Shown: positions 42,728 through 53,314, numbered from the stretch's first letter. The stretch is DNA of 64,000 bases from Geomonas azotofigens (GCF_018919395.1 NZ_JAHLME010000004.1:310001-374000); one strand, 5' to 3'. The notes: generated from the letters alone by a model not told the origin. Numbers and translations: made by a program.

Positions 42728-44236
42728 CTATTTGTTGTTGTTCAGCTTTATTTCGCGCACCTCGCCGAAGACGGAGAGCGGCTGGTCGAACTTCTTCTCG
42801 TCCCCGACCACCACGAGCTTCATCGCGTCGGGGCGAAGGTACTGCTTGGCCACGCGCAGCACGTCGGCGCGGGTGACGCGGGCGATGTTGTCGCGGTAGT
42901 TCTCCAGGTACCCCTTGGGATACCCGTAGAATTCCAGGCGCGCCTGCTGCGCCACCACCGAACTGCTCCGCTCGAAGGCGAAGATGAAGGAATTGATGAT
43001 GGACTCCTTGGCGAGCTGCAGCTCGGCCTCGGAGACCTCGGCCTGGGTCATGCCGGTGATGATCGATTCCAACAGCGTAATGGTGCGCGCCGTCGACGCC
43101 ACCTTGGTCTCGGTCTCGGCTATGAAGGTTCCCTTGAAGCGGCGCCCCGGATCGAAGTAGGCGTCCACGTTGTAGGCGAGCCCCTGGTTGGAGCGGATCT
43201 CCTGGGTGAGCCGCGAGGTGAAGCCGCCGCCGAGGATGTAGTCCATCACCTTGATGGCGTAGAGGTCCGGGTTGTTTTTGTCGATGCCCAGGTGCCCCAT
43301 GCGGATGACCGACTGGTTCACCTCCTTCTGCACGTGCAGCACCGCCGGGGTCATCTCCTCGCCCGGCTTGGGCACCACCGGGAAGGGGGCGCTCTGGTTG
43401 GGCCAGTCGCCGAACAGCGCCTCGAGCTTCTTGAGCAGCTCCGCCCGATCGAAGTCGCCGGAGACGGCGAGGATCATGTTGGCCGGGTAGAAATAGCGCT
43501 TGTGGAATGCGATCAGGTCGTCGCGGGTGATAGCGTTCACGGTGGCGACGGTCGGGATGCGCCCCAGCGGGTGCCCGGCGTAGATGGCGCGGGTGAGCTC
43601 ACGCCCGGCCACCGCTTTCGGGTCGTCGTTCTGGCGCCGGATCCCTTCGATGGCGTGGCTCTTGGCCAGCTCGAAGCGTGCCGGATCGAAGGCCGGCTCA
43701 CGGACCACCTCGGCGAAGAGGGTGAGGGTGCGGTCCAGGTTCCTGGACAGCGTGGAGAAGGAGATGTTGGCGTTGTCCGCGTTCATGCCGGACTCGATGG
43801 AGGAGGCCATGAACTCCAGCTCCCGGTCCAGCTTCTCGGCGGGGGTCTTCACGGTGCCGCCGCTTCTCAGGGTGGCGCCGGTCAGGGAGGCGAGCCCCAC
43901 CTTCGCGTCCGGCTCGTAGAGGCTGCCGACGTTCAGGTAGCTGGTCAGGTTCACTATGGGGAGCTCGCGGTCCTGGAGGAGATAGACCACCATGCCGTTT
44001 TTAAGCTGTACGCGCTCGCTCTTGGGAAGCTGGAATTTGAGCGGCGGGAAGGTCATGGTGCGCGGATTTGGGGGTGCCGCCGCCTGCACTCCAGGGATCG
44101 CGTCGAGCTTGGCTTCTGCAATGGCGCTGGACCTGAAGGCGTAGGCCTCGGGTATGGCGAAGGCGAGCAGGAAGCCGAAAGTGGCCAGGCGGGCCAGGCC
44201 GGATTTGCTGAACAACCGTTTGCTGATTGAAATCAT
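42728..44236 (-). CDS. M16-family peptidase-like protein, non-catalytic partner
   Basis: 502 aa with a signal peptide (about 15-33). M16 fold with two halves, but the HxxEH zinc motif of active members is missing in the N-terminal domain (LASLTGATLRSGG in its place). The C-terminal half keeps the R-Y type region (GLAYNVDAYF). Such members pair with an active subunit; that subunit is encoded three bases upstream (44240). Likely a periplasmic heterodimeric peptidase. Confidence 0.9.
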   Translation of the reverse strand: MISISKRLFSKSGLARLATFGFLLAFAIPEAYAFRSSAIAEAKLDAIPGVQAAAPPNPRTMTFPPLKFQLPKSERVQLKNGMVVYLLQDRELPIVNLTSYLNVGSLYEPDAKVGLASLTGATLRSGGTVKTPAEKLDRELEFMASSIESGMNADNANISFSTLSRNLDRTLTLFAEVVREPAFDPARFELAKSHAIEGIRRQNDDPKAVAGRELTRAIYAGHPLGRIPTVATVNAITRDDLIAFHKRYFYPANMILAVSGDFDRAELLKKLEALFGDWPNQSAPFPVVPKPGEEMTPAVLHVQKEVNQSVIRMGHLGIDKNNPDLYAIKVMDYILGGGFTSRLTQEIRSNQGLAYNVDAYFDPGRRFKGTFIAETETKVASTARTITLLESIITGMTQAEVSEAELQLAKESIINSFIFAFERSSSVVAQQARLEFYGYPKGYLENYRDNIARVTRADVLRVAKQYLRPDAMKLVVVGDEKKFDQPLSVFGEVREIKLNNNK

Positions 44237-44239
44237 TAC

Positions 44240-45730
44240 TTACTGTCCCCCTTCAGCCTTGGTGAGGTAGCCGACGTTGCGGTTTTGGCGCGTGAAGTAC
44301 TGCTTGGCCACGCGCATCACATCCTCGGGCGTGATCTTCGCCACCTTCTGGCGGTGTTCGATCAGGTAACGCCAGGTCCCCGCTATCGCCTCGTACTCGG
44401 TGAGGTTGCGGGCCAGGCCGCCGTTGGATGCCATCTGGCGGGACTCTTCGAACTCGAGCTGGTTCAGGATCTGCTGCAGCTCCTCGTGGGTCATCGGCTC
44501 GGTCTTCAGGCGCTCCAACTCCTTGTAGATCGCCTGCTCCACCTCGGCCACGGTGTGCGGCGCGCGCGGCGTCGCGTTGATGATGAAGAGGTTGGGGTAG
44601 CGGCTCCCGGGCGCCCCGAACGAGGAGACCGAGGTGACCAGCTTCTGCTCCAGGACGAGCTTCTTGTACAGCCGCGAGGTGCGGCCGCTGGTGAGCAGCA
44701 TGTCGATCACGTCGAAGACGTAGTCGTCCGCCGACGGGAGCGTCGGCTTGTGGTAGCCGATCATCAGTTCCGGCTCCGCGTCGCCGATCACCTCGGTCCG
44801 CTTCTCGCCCCCCTGCTCGGGTTCGGTGACCGCCACCGGCGGCACCGGGGTTCCCGGCTTGATGTCGCCGAAGTACCTCTCGACCAGGGCGATGGTCTTG
44901 TTGGGATCGATGTCACCGACGATGGCCACGATGGCATTGTTCGGCGCGTAGTACTTGTGCAGGAAGTTCTCCGCCTTGGTCCGGGTCAGGTTCTCGATGT
45001 CGGACATCCAGCCGATGGTGGGCTGGCCGTTGGGGTGCGCGTTGAAGGCGTCTGCCAGGAAGGTCTCCCAGAGTTTCCCTTCCGGTTCCGCGTCATAGGA
45101 GCGGCGCCGCTCCTCCATGACCACGCTCCGCTCCGTGTAGAACTCCCTGAGCACCGCGTTCTGCATCCGGTCCGACTCGATGGCCGCCCAGAGCTCCAGC
45201 TTGTTGGCCGGGATGTTGATCAGGTAGGTGGTGCCGTCCTTGCTGGTGAAGGCGTTGTAGCCGGAGCCGCCGTTACGCGAGTAGATGTCCGCGAACTCCT
45301 CCTTGACCACGTACGTCTCCGCCTCCTTCTCGAGGGCGGCCAGTTCGGCCGTCAGCTTCTCGACCAGCTTGGCATCGGCCTGCTCGCGCTTGATCTTCTC
45401 GGCCATGAGCTTTTGGGCGGTCGCCTCGATCTTGTCCAGGATCGGTTTCTCCGCTGCGTAGTCCCTGGTCCCCAGGGTCTTGGTTCCCTTGAAAAGCATG
45501 TGCTCCAGGAGGTGGGCGAGGCCCCGCTCGTCGCTTCTCTCGTCCACGCTTCCTACCTTGAAGCGGATCCAGGCCGCGACGGTGGGCGAGTTGTGGCGCT
45601 CCACCATCAAAAGCTTCATCCCGTTTTTCAGGGTGTGCTCGTGCACCCGTTCGGCCAGCCCCTGGGCGAAGCAGGTGGCGGCGTTGACGAGGATGGCGAT
45701 GGCGACGACGCATCTTGCTACTGACTTCAT
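44240..45730 (-). CDS. M16-family zinc peptidase, catalytic subunit
   Basis: 496 aa with a signal peptide (about 1-22). Contains the inverted zinc motif HLLEH (about residue 73) with the downstream glutamate region YNAFTSKDGTTY, and the second M16 domain from about 265. Probably a processing protease in the periplasm. Pairs with the non-catalytic protein immediately downstream. Confidence 0.92.
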   Translation of the reverse strand: MKSVARCVVAIAILVNAATCFAQGLAERVHEHTLKNGMKLLMVERHNSPTVAAWIRFKVGSVDERSDERGLAHLLEHMLFKGTKTLGTRDYAAEKPILDKIEATAQKLMAEKIKREQADAKLVEKLTAELAALEKEAETYVVKEEFADIYSRNGGSGYNAFTSKDGTTYLINIPANKLELWAAIESDRMQNAVLREFYTERSVVMEERRRSYDAEPEGKLWETFLADAFNAHPNGQPTIGWMSDIENLTRTKAENFLHKYYAPNNAIVAIVGDIDPNKTIALVERYFGDIKPGTPVPPVAVTEPEQGGEKRTEVIGDAEPELMIGYHKPTLPSADDYVFDVIDMLLTSGRTSRLYKKLVLEQKLVTSVSSFGAPGSRYPNLFIINATPRAPHTVAEVEQAIYKELERLKTEPMTHEELQQILNQLEFEESRQMASNGGLARNLTEYEAIAGTWRYLIEHRQKVAKITPEDVMRVAKQYFTRQNRNVGYLTKAEGGQ

Positions 45731-45811
45731 GACTACCTCGGCTCGATGGTTTTAATGTGAAACGAGGAAAAAGGATAACATTTGTCCTTTTGAAGCGCAA
45801 GGGGGTGGAGA

Positions 45812-45844
45812 CAAGAAACCCCGCGGGGAGGAACTCCCGCGGGG
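45812..45844 (-). terminator. Rho-independent terminator after lon
   Basis: Minus strand CCCCGCGGG, 7-base loop, CCCGCGGGG, then TTTCTTG. The T-run is short. Confidence 0.7.
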
Positions 45845-45884
45845 ATCTGGGGATACGGCGACCGGTGCGGCGTGACGCGGCAAG

Positions 45885-48203
45885 CTACTTGAGGGCCTGG
45901 GCGAACACCTCGCGGATGTCATCGACGAAGAAGAACTGCAGCTCCTCTTTCACGTTTTCCGGGATGTCGTCCAGGTCCTTCTTGTTCTTGGCCGGCGCCA
46001 GCACCTTCTTCACCCCGGCGCGCCTCGCCGCGAGGACCTTTTCCTTGAGCCCGCCGATGGCGAGCACCCGTCCGGTGAGGCTCATCTCGCCGGTCATGGC
46101 GACGTCCCGCCGGGCCGGGCGCCCGGAGAAGAGCGAAACGATGGTGGTGGCCATGGTGATCCCGGCGGAGGGGCCGTCCTTGGGGATGCTCCCCGCGGGG
46201 ACGTGGATGTGCAGCGTGGTGTCGTCGAAGGCCTTCTTTTCGATGCCGAGTTCGGTGCAGTTCGCCTTGACGAAGGAGAGGGCGGCGCGGGCGGATTCCT
46301 TCATCACCTCCCCCAACGACCCGGTCAGGATCAGGTCCTCCTTCCCTTTCATCTTGGTCGCCTCGACGAAAATGATGTCGCCGCCGCTCTCGGTCCAGGC
46401 GAGCCCTGTGGCCACGCCGATGCGGTCCTTCTCGGAAGCGACCTCGTCAAAGAACTTGGGCGGACCGAGGAGCTCCGCCACCGTGTTCGGGTCGACCATG
46501 GTGCGTACCGGTTTACCCTGCGCCACTTCCTTGGCGATCTTTCGGCAGACCGATGCGACGTTGCGCTGGAGGTTTCTGACCCCGGCCTCGCGGGTGTAAT
46601 CGTGGGTGATCCGGTAGATGGCCTCGTCGGTGAATTCGGGCGCCATCTTGGCCAGGCCGTTCTCCTCCACCTCCCGGGCGACCAGGTACTTCTTGGCGAT
46701 GTTGAGCTTCTCCTCGTCGGTGTAGCCGGAGAGGATGATCACCTCCATGCGGTCCTTAAGGGGCGCCGGGATCGGGTCGAGCTGGTTGGCCGTGGTGATG
46801 AACATCACGTTGGTCAGGTCGAAGGGGACGTCGAGGTAGTGGTCGGTGAAGGAGAAGTTCTGCTCGGGGTCCAGCACCTCCAAAAGGGCGCTGGCGGGGT
46901 CGCCGCGGAAGTCGGCGCCGATCTTGTCCACCTCGTCCAGCATGAAGACCGGGTTGTTGGAGCCGGCGCGGTTGATCTCCTGGATGATGCGGCCGGGGAG
47001 GGCGCCGATGTAGGTGCGCCGGTGACCGCGGATCTCGGCCTCGTCGCGCATGCCGCCCAGCGAGATGCGGATGAACTTGCGCCCCAGCGTGCGGGCGATG
47101 GACTTGCCCAGGCTGGTCTTGCCGACGCCCGGAGGCCCCACGAAGCAGAGGATCGGGCCCTTCATCTTGTCTTTCAGGGTCCGCACCGCCAGGTACTCGA
47201 GGATCCGCTCCTTCACCTTCTTCAGGTCGTAGTGGTCCTCGTTCAGTACCGATTCGGCCTGGTTGATGTCCTTGTTGTCGGGGGTGCTGGTCTGCCACGG
47301 GATGGTGGTCAGATAGTCGAGGTAGGTGCGGGAGACCGTGTACTCGGGGGACGCCGGATTGATCCGCTCCAGCCGCCTCATCTCCTTCTCGGCGATCTTG
47401 CGGACGTCGTCCGGCATCTTGGCGCTCTCGATCTTGCTCCTGAGCTCGTTGGTCTCGCCCTGGCGCGAATCCTCCTCGCCCAGCTCCTCCTGGATCTGCT
47501 TCATCTGCTCGCGCAGCAGGAATTCCTTCTGGCTCTTGCCGACCTTCTTGGTGACCTCCGCCTGCACCTCACCCTTGATCTGCAGCCGCTGCACCTCGTT
47601 GGTGAGGTGCATGTAGACCTTCTTCAACCGCTCGAGCGGGTCGATGGTCTCCAGGAGCTTTTGCAGCTCGTCGATGGGGAGGTTCAGGTAGAGCGCCACC
47701 AGGTCGGAGAGGCGCGCGGGGTTGTCGATGAAGTCGATCATCTTCATGACGTCGTCGGGAAGGGGGCGGCCGTAGGAGAGGGCGATTTTCAGAAGGGCGT
47801 TCAGGCTCCCCACCAGCGCCTCCGAGACCATGGACTTCTCGGCGAACTCGCGTACCGGCTCGAGGCGGGACAGCGCCACTGGCGTCTGCTGCACGATGGC
47901 CAGCACCCGGACCCTGATAACGCCTTCGAGGACCACCTTGGCGCCGCCTCCGGCCAGCTTGTTGATCTGCATCACCTTGCACAGGGTGCCGATCTCGTGC
48001 AGCGCCGAGTGCAACTCCCCGGTCGGTTCCTGTTTCAACTTCACCAGGGCCACCAGGTTGTTGAAGAGCACCGCCTCCTCGAAGGGGGGCATATCTTCCT
48101 GTTTCAGGAAGATGGTGAAGACCATGTACGGGAAGGCAATGATCTCCCGCAGGGGATACAGCGGGACGATCTCCGGCATGTTGATGGTGATGTTCTCTGT
48201 CAT
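45885..48203 (-). CDS. lon: ATP-dependent protease Lon
   Basis: 772 aa, the usual size for LonA. N-terminal substrate-binding domain (about 8-200), coiled coil, AAA+ domain (Walker [10 protein letters not shown], Walker B FMLDEVDK) and the protease domain with the Ser-Lys dyad in [14 protein letters not shown] and the later K (LPIGGLKEK-like segment [14 protein letters not shown]). Degrades misfolded and regulatory proteins. Start at 48203 has only a weak GGAAA site. Confidence 0.97.
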   Translation of the reverse strand: MTENITINMPEIVPLYPLREIIAFPYMVFTIFLKQEDMPPFEEAVLFNNLVALVKLKQEPTGELHSALHEIGTLCKVMQINKLAGGGAKVVLEGVIRVRVLAIVQQTPVALSRLEPVREFAEKSMVSEALVGSLNALLKIALSYGRPLPDDVMKMIDFIDNPARLSDLVALYLNLPIDELQKLLETIDPLERLKKVYMHLTNEVQRLQIKGEVQAEVTKKVGKSQKEFLLREQMKQIQEELGEEDSRQGETNELRSKIESAKMPDDVRKIAEKEMRRLERINPASPEYTVSRTYLDYLTTIPWQTSTPDNKDINQAESVLNEDHYDLKKVKERILEYLAVRTLKDKMKGPILCFVGPPGVGKTSLGKSIARTLGRKFIRISLGGMRDEAEIRGHRRTYIGALPGRIIQEINRAGSNNPVFMLDEVDKIGADFRGDPASALLEVLDPEQNFSFTDHYLDVPFDLTNVMFITTANQLDPIPAPLKDRMEVIILSGYTDEEKLNIAKKYLVAREVEENGLAKMAPEFTDEAIYRITHDYTREAGVRNLQRNVASVCRKIAKEVAQGKPVRTMVDPNTVAELLGPPKFFDEVASEKDRIGVATGLAWTESGGDIIFVEATKMKGKEDLILTGSLGEVMKESARAALSFVKANCTELGIEKKAFDDTTLHIHVPAGSIPKDGPSAGITMATTIVSLFSGRPARRDVAMTGEMSLTGRVLAIGGLKEKVLAARRAGVKKVLAPAKNKKDLDDIPENVKEELQFFFVDDIREVFAQALK

Positions 48204-48288
48204 GGCAGTATTTCCAGATACTTGGTTGAGGGCGCGAATTTAGAAAGATTACTGGAGAAGCGCCCCCTGTCAACCTGGAGCTGCCTGT

Positions 48289-50232
48289 TTAGATGGCCTC
48301 CCATGCTTGGTACAACGCGGCGATTTCCGCGCTGAGCTCGGCGTGACGTTCGCCGGCGACGCGGGCGGCCTCGTGGTTGGCGAAGAACTCGGGCGCCGCC
48401 ATTTCCTCCTCCAGCTTGGCGAGTTCCCCTTCCTTCACCCCGATCTTTTCCTCGATCTCTGCCAGCTTGCGCTCCCGGGCCCGTTCCTCCTTCTGGCGCT
48501 GCTTGTCCATGTCGCGCTGCTGCTGGCGGGAAAGGCGCTGATCCGGTTGCTCGTCAGCCGGCGCGGACGGCTTTTCCTCCCCCTTGGCGGGGGTGAGCCG
48601 CCCCAGCCCGTCCTGTCCCGGCGCTCCGGCCGCTCCCGCGGTCTTCTCCAGGTAGTATTCGTAGTCGCCGTAGAAGCTCTCCAGCTTGCCGCCGCCGACC
48701 TCGACCACCCGGGTGGCCAGGCCGTCGATGAAATGCCGGTCGTGCGAGACGAAGACCACGGTGCCGCCGAAATTCTTGAGCGCCTCGAGGAGGACGTCCT
48801 TGCTGAACAGGTCGAGGTGGTTGGTAGGCTCGTCCATCAACAGCAGGTTGGTGGGCCGCAGTAACAGCTTGGCGAGCGCCAGGCGGTTTCTCTCGCCGCC
48901 GGAGAGGACGCCGACCTTCTTGTGGATGTCATCGCCGGAGAAGAGGAAGGCACCCAGTATGTCGCGCAACTGCGGCACCATGTCGTAGGGCGCGTCGGCC
49001 AGCAGTTCGTCGTAGACCGAACGGGAGGCATCCAGTTCCTGGGCCTGGTCCTGGGCGAAGTAGTCCTTGATGACGTTGTGCCCGTCCTTGACGCTGCCGG
49101 AGGTGACGTCGGCGTTGGCCAAGACGCGCATCAGGGTCGATTTGCCGGCGCCGTTGTGACCGACCAGCGCGATTCTCTCTCCGCTTTCCACGGTAAGGTC
49201 GACCTGGTTCAGCACCACGTTGCTGCCGTAGGCCTTGACCACGCCGGAAAGCTCCATCACGGTCTTGCCGCTTTTGGGAGCGCTCGGGAAGCGGAAATGG
49301 ATCTTCTTGCGCTCCGGCGGGAGCACGATGCGCTCGATCTTTTCCAACTGTTTGATGCGCGACTGCACCATAGCCGCCTTGTCCGCCTTGTAGCGGAAGC
49401 GGGAGATGAAATCCTCCATCTTCTCGACTTCCTCGTCCTGGCGCCGCTTGGCCTCGCGCAGCGCCGAGACCCGCTCCTCGCGCTGCACCAGGTAATTGCT
49501 GTAGTTGCAGTGGTAGTCGGTGATGGCGTGGTTCCAGACCTCGGCGATCCGCGAACAGACCTGGTCCAGGAAGAAGCGGTCGTGGGAAACCAGCATGACG
49601 GAGTAGGGGTAGCCCTGCAGGTACCCTTCCAGCCAGTTGCGCGCCTCGATGTCCAGGTGGTTGGTGGGTTCGTCCAAAAGGAGCACGTTCGGTTTTTTCA
49701 GGAGCAGCTTGGCGAGGGCGATGCGCATCTGCCACCCCCCCGAGAACTCGCCGCATTCCTTTTCCCAGTCAGCGGGGGAGAAGCCGAGACCGGTGAGGAC
49801 GTTGCCCACCTCGCTCTCCATGGCGTAGCCACCCTTCAAGCGGAACTCCTCCTGGAGGTGGCCGAAGCGGTCCAGGAGCTGGTCGTGCCCCGGTGCGTCG
49901 TGCGGTTCGTGCTCCAGGCGGGCCGTCAACTCCGCGATCTCCCGCTCGATATCCTGCAGCTCGGACAGCGCCGTCATCACCTCGGCGAAGAGCGGTTGCC
50001 CCTTGGCGACGATGCCGTCCTGCGGCAGGTAGCCGACCGTGCCGCCGCGGGTGATCTGGATCTCGCCGCTGCTACTCTCGACCTCGCCGGCGATGATGCG
50101 CATGAGCGTTGATTTGCCGGCGCCGTTTTCGCCGACGAGGCCCACGCGCTCGCCCTTTTTCAGGTGCCAGCTGATCTCGGTGAAAAGCGGTTTACCCGCG
50201 AAATCCTTGGACAGTTTCTTCAGGTGCAGCAT
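48289..50232 (-). CDS. ABC-F family ATPase (ribosome-associated type)
   Basis: 647 aa, no TM helices. Two ABC domains with Walker [10 protein letters not shown] and GHNGAGKST, signature motifs SGGWQ and SGGERN, Walker [12 protein letters not shown] and [11 protein letters not shown], and the ABC-F linker (about 240-310, Arg/Lys-rich helices) between them. The C-terminal 110 residues are a charged coiled coil, as in Uup or YheS. Probably acts on the ribosome. ATG at 50232 follows AAGGAAGGAAA. Confidence 0.93.
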   Translation of the reverse strand: MLHLKKLSKDFAGKPLFTEISWHLKKGERVGLVGENGAGKSTLMRIIAGEVESSSGEIQITRGGTVGYLPQDGIVAKGQPLFAEVMTALSELQDIEREIAELTARLEHEPHDAPGHDQLLDRFGHLQEEFRLKGGYAMESEVGNVLTGLGFSPADWEKECGEFSGGWQMRIALAKLLLKKPNVLLLDEPTNHLDIEARNWLEGYLQGYPYSVMLVSHDRFFLDQVCSRIAEVWNHAITDYHCNYSNYLVQREERVSALREAKRRQDEEVEKMEDFISRFRYKADKAAMVQSRIKQLEKIERIVLPPERKKIHFRFPSAPKSGKTVMELSGVVKAYGSNVVLNQVDLTVESGERIALVGHNGAGKSTLMRVLANADVTSGSVKDGHNVIKDYFAQDQAQELDASRSVYDELLADAPYDMVPQLRDILGAFLFSGDDIHKKVGVLSGGERNRLALAKLLLRPTNLLLMDEPTNHLDLFSKDVLLEALKNFGGTVVFVSHDRHFIDGLATRVVEVGGGKLESFYGDYEYYLEKTAGAAGAPGQDGLGRLTPAKGEEKPSAPADEQPDQRLSRQQQRDMDKQRQKEERARERKLAEIEEKIGVKEGELAKLEEEMAAPEFFANHEAARVAGERHAELSAEIAALYQAWEAI

Positions 50233-50261
50233 GAGTATTTCCTTCCTTCTAAAACCGTCAG

Positions 50262-50345
50262 CCACGGAGAAAATCCGAGGACATCTGAGAAAGTCAAAAA
50301 CAATAAGTCCCGGTTTTCTCCGAAGTCCTCAGATGTTCTCCGTGG
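50262..50345. repeat. Imperfect 31-bp inverted repeat (possible mobile-repeat remnant)
   Basis: Arm 1 (50262-50292) begins CCACGGAGAAAATCC; arm 2 (50315-50345), read on the other strand, begins CCACGGAGAACATCT. They match at 27 of 31 positions. The arms lie between the ABC-F and HNH genes and would form a long hairpin in the transcript. Confidence 0.65.
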
Positions 50346-50359
50346 CCAATGGTTTGGTT

Positions 50360-50692
50360 TTACTTCTTGTCCTTCCCCTCGAGGTAGTCCGCGAGGATGG
50401 TGCGGCTGTGCTCGTCGTCGTGGCAGTAGACGCAGAGGTTTTCCCAGTTGCTGCCGTCGGGCGGGTTGTAGTTGTGGTTGCCGTCCTTGTGGTGCACGGT
50501 CAACAGGTGCAGGTTGGAGAGCTCGAACTCGCGCCCGCACTTGGCGCAGATCCAGCCATGCAGCTTGAGCGATTTCTCCCGGTAGTTCTCGGGGCGCTGC
50601 TGCTCGCCACGCATCTTGCGCACCAACTCGTCGATCTCCTCGGCGCTCTTGGGCGGGACGTTTCTTGGGCCGCGCGGGCGAAATGCAGACAT
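50360..50692 (-). CDS. HNH nuclease, YajD-like
   Basis: 110 aa. Residues 1-40 are charged; then CAKCGREFELSNLHLLTVHH (CxxC plus the HH of the HNH core), N-rich DGNHNYNPPDGSNWENLCVYCH (Asn and second CxxC/H) with EH at the end. All HNH metal ligands appear present. The layout and size match E. coli YajD, a member of unknown role. The ATG at 50692 follows AGGAGG. Confidence 0.88.
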   Translation of the reverse strand: MSAFRPRGPRNVPPKSAEEIDELVRKMRGEQQRPENYREKSLKLHGWICAKCGREFELSNLHLLTVHHKDGNHNYNPPDGSNWENLCVYCHDDEHSRTILADYLEGKDKK

Positions 50693-50754
50693 GGGTGATC
50701 CTCCTGTTGTTAGTGCGGCGAATTGCCAGCGCTCCCCCCTCCGCGGCACGGGAC

Positions 50755-50780
50755 CTGTAGGGGCAAATATATTTGCCCGG
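50755..50780 (+). repeat. Short palindromic interspersed repeat, copy 2
   Basis: Begins CTGTAGGGGCAAATATATT and ends TGCCC: same length and palindrome as copy 1 with base-paired changes (GGGCAAA / TTTGCCC). Paired changes suggest the hairpin is preserved. Confidence 0.6.
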
Positions 50781-50832
50781 CGCTCTGGCCCTGACCACCG
50801 CCGGGGCGAGAGCACAGGGGGGCGGCAAAGGG

Positions 50833-50858
50833 GGGCGAATGATTATTCGCCCCTACAG
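50833..50858 (-). repeat. Short palindromic interspersed repeat, copy 3 (inverted)
   Basis: Minus strand begins CTGTAGGGGCGAATAATCA and ends TTCGCCC; it differs from copy 1 at one position. With copy 2 it forms a head-to-head pair about 50 bp apart. Confidence 0.65.
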
Positions 50859-50890
50859 GTGCCGGCCGGTGATTCCCTCCGCAGGGTAAC

Positions 50891-51466
50891 TTAAAGGTTC
50901 CCCTTGAGCCCGATGGCTTCCGCCTCGGTCTTCATCCCCTCGATGGTGTCGGCGATCAACTCGTTCAACTCCACTCCCATCATGGCCGCTCCCTTCTCGA
51001 TGATGGAACGGTCGGCGCCGGCGGCGAACGCCTTGTCCTTCCACTTCTTGGTAACGCTCTTCACCGGGAGGTCCAGGATGCTCCTGGAGGGACGCACTAG
51101 CGCGGAGGCGGCCACGAGGCCGGTCAGTTCATCGATGGTGAAGAGGGTCTTCTCCAGGTTGGAGAGGGGCTCGACGTCGCTGCAGATCCCCCAGCCGTGG
51201 GAAACCACCGCCCGGATATACTCCTCCGGCCATCCGGCACTTTTCAGGATCTCCGGCGCCTTGTGGCAGTGCTCCTCGGGATGGCGCTCGTAGTCGATGT
51301 CGTGTGCCAGGCCGATCAGGCCCCACATCTCCTCATCCTCGCCGTACTTCTTCGCCATGTGGCGCATCACCGCCTCCACCGCGAGGGAGTGTCTTCTCAT
51401 CTGGTCGCTGGGCAGGTATTCCTCGACAAGTTTCCAGGTCGCTTCCCTGGTCGGTTTACTACTCAT
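50891..51466 (-). CDS. HD-domain hydrolase
   Basis: 191-aa soluble protein of the HD phosphohydrolase family: H (MRRHSLAVEAVM) and the HD pair (GLAHDIDYERHPEEH) plus the downstream D (TIDELTG) are all present. Usually acts on phosphate esters or nucleotides; substrate not predictable. ATG at 51466 lies about nine bases after GGGAGG. Confidence 0.87.
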   Translation of the reverse strand: MSSKPTREATWKLVEEYLPSDQMRRHSLAVEAVMRHMAKKYGEDEEMWGLIGLAHDIDYERHPEEHCHKAPEILKSAGWPEEYIRAVVSHGWGICSDVEPLSNLEKTLFTIDELTGLVAASALVRPSRSILDLPVKSVTKKWKDKAFAAGADRSIIEKGAAMMGVELNELIADTIEGMKTEAEAIGLKGNL

Positions 51467-51536
51467 AAACGCGTGCCTCCCTGATGATTGATACAGCCTT
51501 GGGATCGTAGTCAAAACAGCCAACGATGTCAATTAG

Positions 51537-52037
51537 CTAAGCCTTGGGCTCCAGGCGTGCGATCTTGGGTTCGTGCCCCTTCTTGTACACCATCAGCGTC
51601 CGCTTGAAGCTAATCACGATGTCGCCGCCCTGGGTGAAGCCGGTGGTCTTCACCGTCACGATGCCGATGTTCGGCCGCGACTTCGATTCCCGCTTGGCAA
51701 GGACCTCCGACTGTGAGTAGAGGGTATCCCCCTCGAAAACCGGGTTGGGCAGGGTGACCTCGTCCCAGCCGAGGTTCGCGAACACGTTCTGGGATATATC
51801 GGTGACGCTCTGACCGGTGACGATGGCCAGGGTGAGGGTCGAGTCGACCAGCGGCTTGCCGAACTCGGTCTGCGCCGAGTAGTGCTGGTCGAAGTGGATC
51901 GGCGCCGTGTTCTGGGTCAGCAGCGTGAACCATATGTTGTCCGTCTTGGTGATGGTGCGCCCCAGCGGGTGCGGATAGACGTCGCCTACTTCAAAATCCT
52001 CGAAGAACCTGCCGCGCCAACCTTCCTTGATTGCCAT
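51537..52037 (-). CDS. MaoC-like dehydratase (hot-dog fold)
   Basis: 166 aa. MaoC-type acyl-CoA hydratase: FEVGDVYPHPLGRTIT at the N-terminus and the catalytic Asp-His pattern region NTAPIHFDQHYSAQTEFGKPLVDSTL (split here as NTAPIHFDQHY and GKPLVDS). Probably acts on a hydroxyacyl-CoA. Lies between the HD hydrolase and the DMT transporter genes, same strand. Confidence 0.88.
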   Translation of the reverse strand: MAIKEGWRGRFFEDFEVGDVYPHPLGRTITKTDNIWFTLLTQNTAPIHFDQHYSAQTEFGKPLVDSTLTLAIVTGQSVTDISQNVFANLGWDEVTLPNPVFEGDTLYSQSEVLAKRESKSRPNIGIVTVKTTGFTQGGDIVISFKRTLMVYKKGHEPKIARLEPKA

Positions 52038-52083
52038 CTCGACCTCCGGTCTATAGTAGGAGCGGCGTCCGCCGCGGATCATC

Positions 52084-53025
52084 TCAATCGGCTGCCGTCT
52101 GGGAGCTCACGTAGAGGACCAGCCCGACCAGCGAAAGCGTTATGCCGATCATCCCCGCCGCGCCCGGCCAGGCTCCGCCAAGGAACACGATCTCGCCCAG
52201 CAAGGAGAAGATCACCTCGGTGGACTGGGTGGCGTCGACGGCGGAAAGCTCGAAAGGCGTCGCGGCGATGTGGCGCGCCTTGTAGAAAAGTGTGGTGGCT
52301 ATGACGCCGGAGAATACGGCGACCACGGCGGTGTTGAGCAACTGCCCGCCCGAAGGCGCGGGAGGCTGCACGCAGAGCGTCAGCACGATCCAGAACGGGA
52401 TCGAGCCGAGCACCATGATCAGCACCCGCGCCACGCTGTCGTCGAGGATTGCCGTGCTGGCTTCCGGGATCCTGGCGATCTTGCCGTGACGCGCTTCCCA
52501 GATCAGCTGGTTCCCCAGCGGGTAGGCTGCCGCCGCCACCAGCACGGGCACCACACCCAAGATCGTTTCCCGCATGGATGCGGCCGACGCCTGTTCGCAG
52601 GTGACCAGCACGATGCCGATAAAGATCAGGGCGGTGAACATGATGCCGCGCATCGGGACGCGCTTGCCGAACAGCAGCAATACCAGCGGCGTCGCGAGGA
52701 TGGTGGACTGCCAGGTGGTCGCCACCACCCAGCCGGGGGCGAAGGAGGAGCTGAAGGTAAGCAGCGAATAGAAGACGCCGAATCCTGTGCTGCCGGCCAT
52801 GGTCCAGAAAAACCAGTTGCTCCGGAACGCGGTGAATACTCCCTTGAGCAGGCGGGACTTGCCCGCGAGTACCAGCCAAAGGCTCAGCATGAAGAACATG
52901 TAGAAGTAGCGCAGACTGGCCGTCCAGATCCAGTGACCGCCCTGCAGGCTCATGGCGCGGTTGAGAACGAAGGTGCTGCTGAAAAATAGGGCGGAACAAA
53001 TGCCGATGAGAATAAGACGTGTCAT
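52084..53025 (-). CDS. Drug/metabolite transporter family (multidrug-type efflux) protein
   Basis: 313 aa with ten predicted TM helices in two repeats of five (EamA-like; the multidrug-resistance-efflux subfamily). Runs of hydrophobic segments are regular and the N-terminus is MTRLILIGICSALFFSSTF. Substrate unknown. Probably first gene of the minus run continuing through MaoC and the HD protein (gaps of about 46 and 70 bp). Confidence 0.88.
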   Translation of the reverse strand: MTRLILIGICSALFFSSTFVLNRAMSLQGGHWIWTASLRYFYMFFMLSLWLVLAGKSRLLKGVFTAFRSNWFFWTMAGSTGFGVFYSLLTFSSSFAPGWVVATTWQSTILATPLVLLLFGKRVPMRGIMFTALIFIGIVLVTCEQASAASMRETILGVVPVLVAAAAYPLGNQLIWEARHGKIARIPEASTAILDDSVARVLIMVLGSIPFWIVLTLCVQPPAPSGGQLLNTAVVAVFSGVIATTLFYKARHIAATPFELSAVDATQSTEVIFSLLGEIVFLGGAWPGAAGMIGITLSLVGLVLYVSSQTAAD

Positions 53026-53238
53026 TGGTACCCGGACTGGATGAGTTATCCCTGCTGCTGGATTGGCTAGATCTCTGTAGCTGAAATCGTCTTACAGGTA
53101 AAGCGAAAACGGTTCAGCTCAAAGCCTGTCATCATCCTCTCGTCACCTCCGGAGGGGGCTGTCTCTCTGCACATGGTAAACGGTCCAAAGTAGCGCAAAC
53201 ACAGGTTTGACAGGGATTCGGAGTGGGGCCATTCTGCG

Positions 53239-53267
53239 TTGACAATAGTTGTCTATGATGATACTTT
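53239..53267 (+). promoter_or_regulatory. Possible promoter with a dyad overlapping the -35
   Basis: TTGACA (53239-53244) with a 17-bp spacer and weak -10 TACTTT. A dyad GACAA-TAG-TTGTC (53241-53253) overlaps the -35. The rest of the 53026-53314 spacer shows nothing I can name. Confidence 0.4.
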
Positions 53268-53314
53268 CCGACACGTTCAACGCTTTATACCTTATGCCCG
53301 GAAAGGTTCAACAC

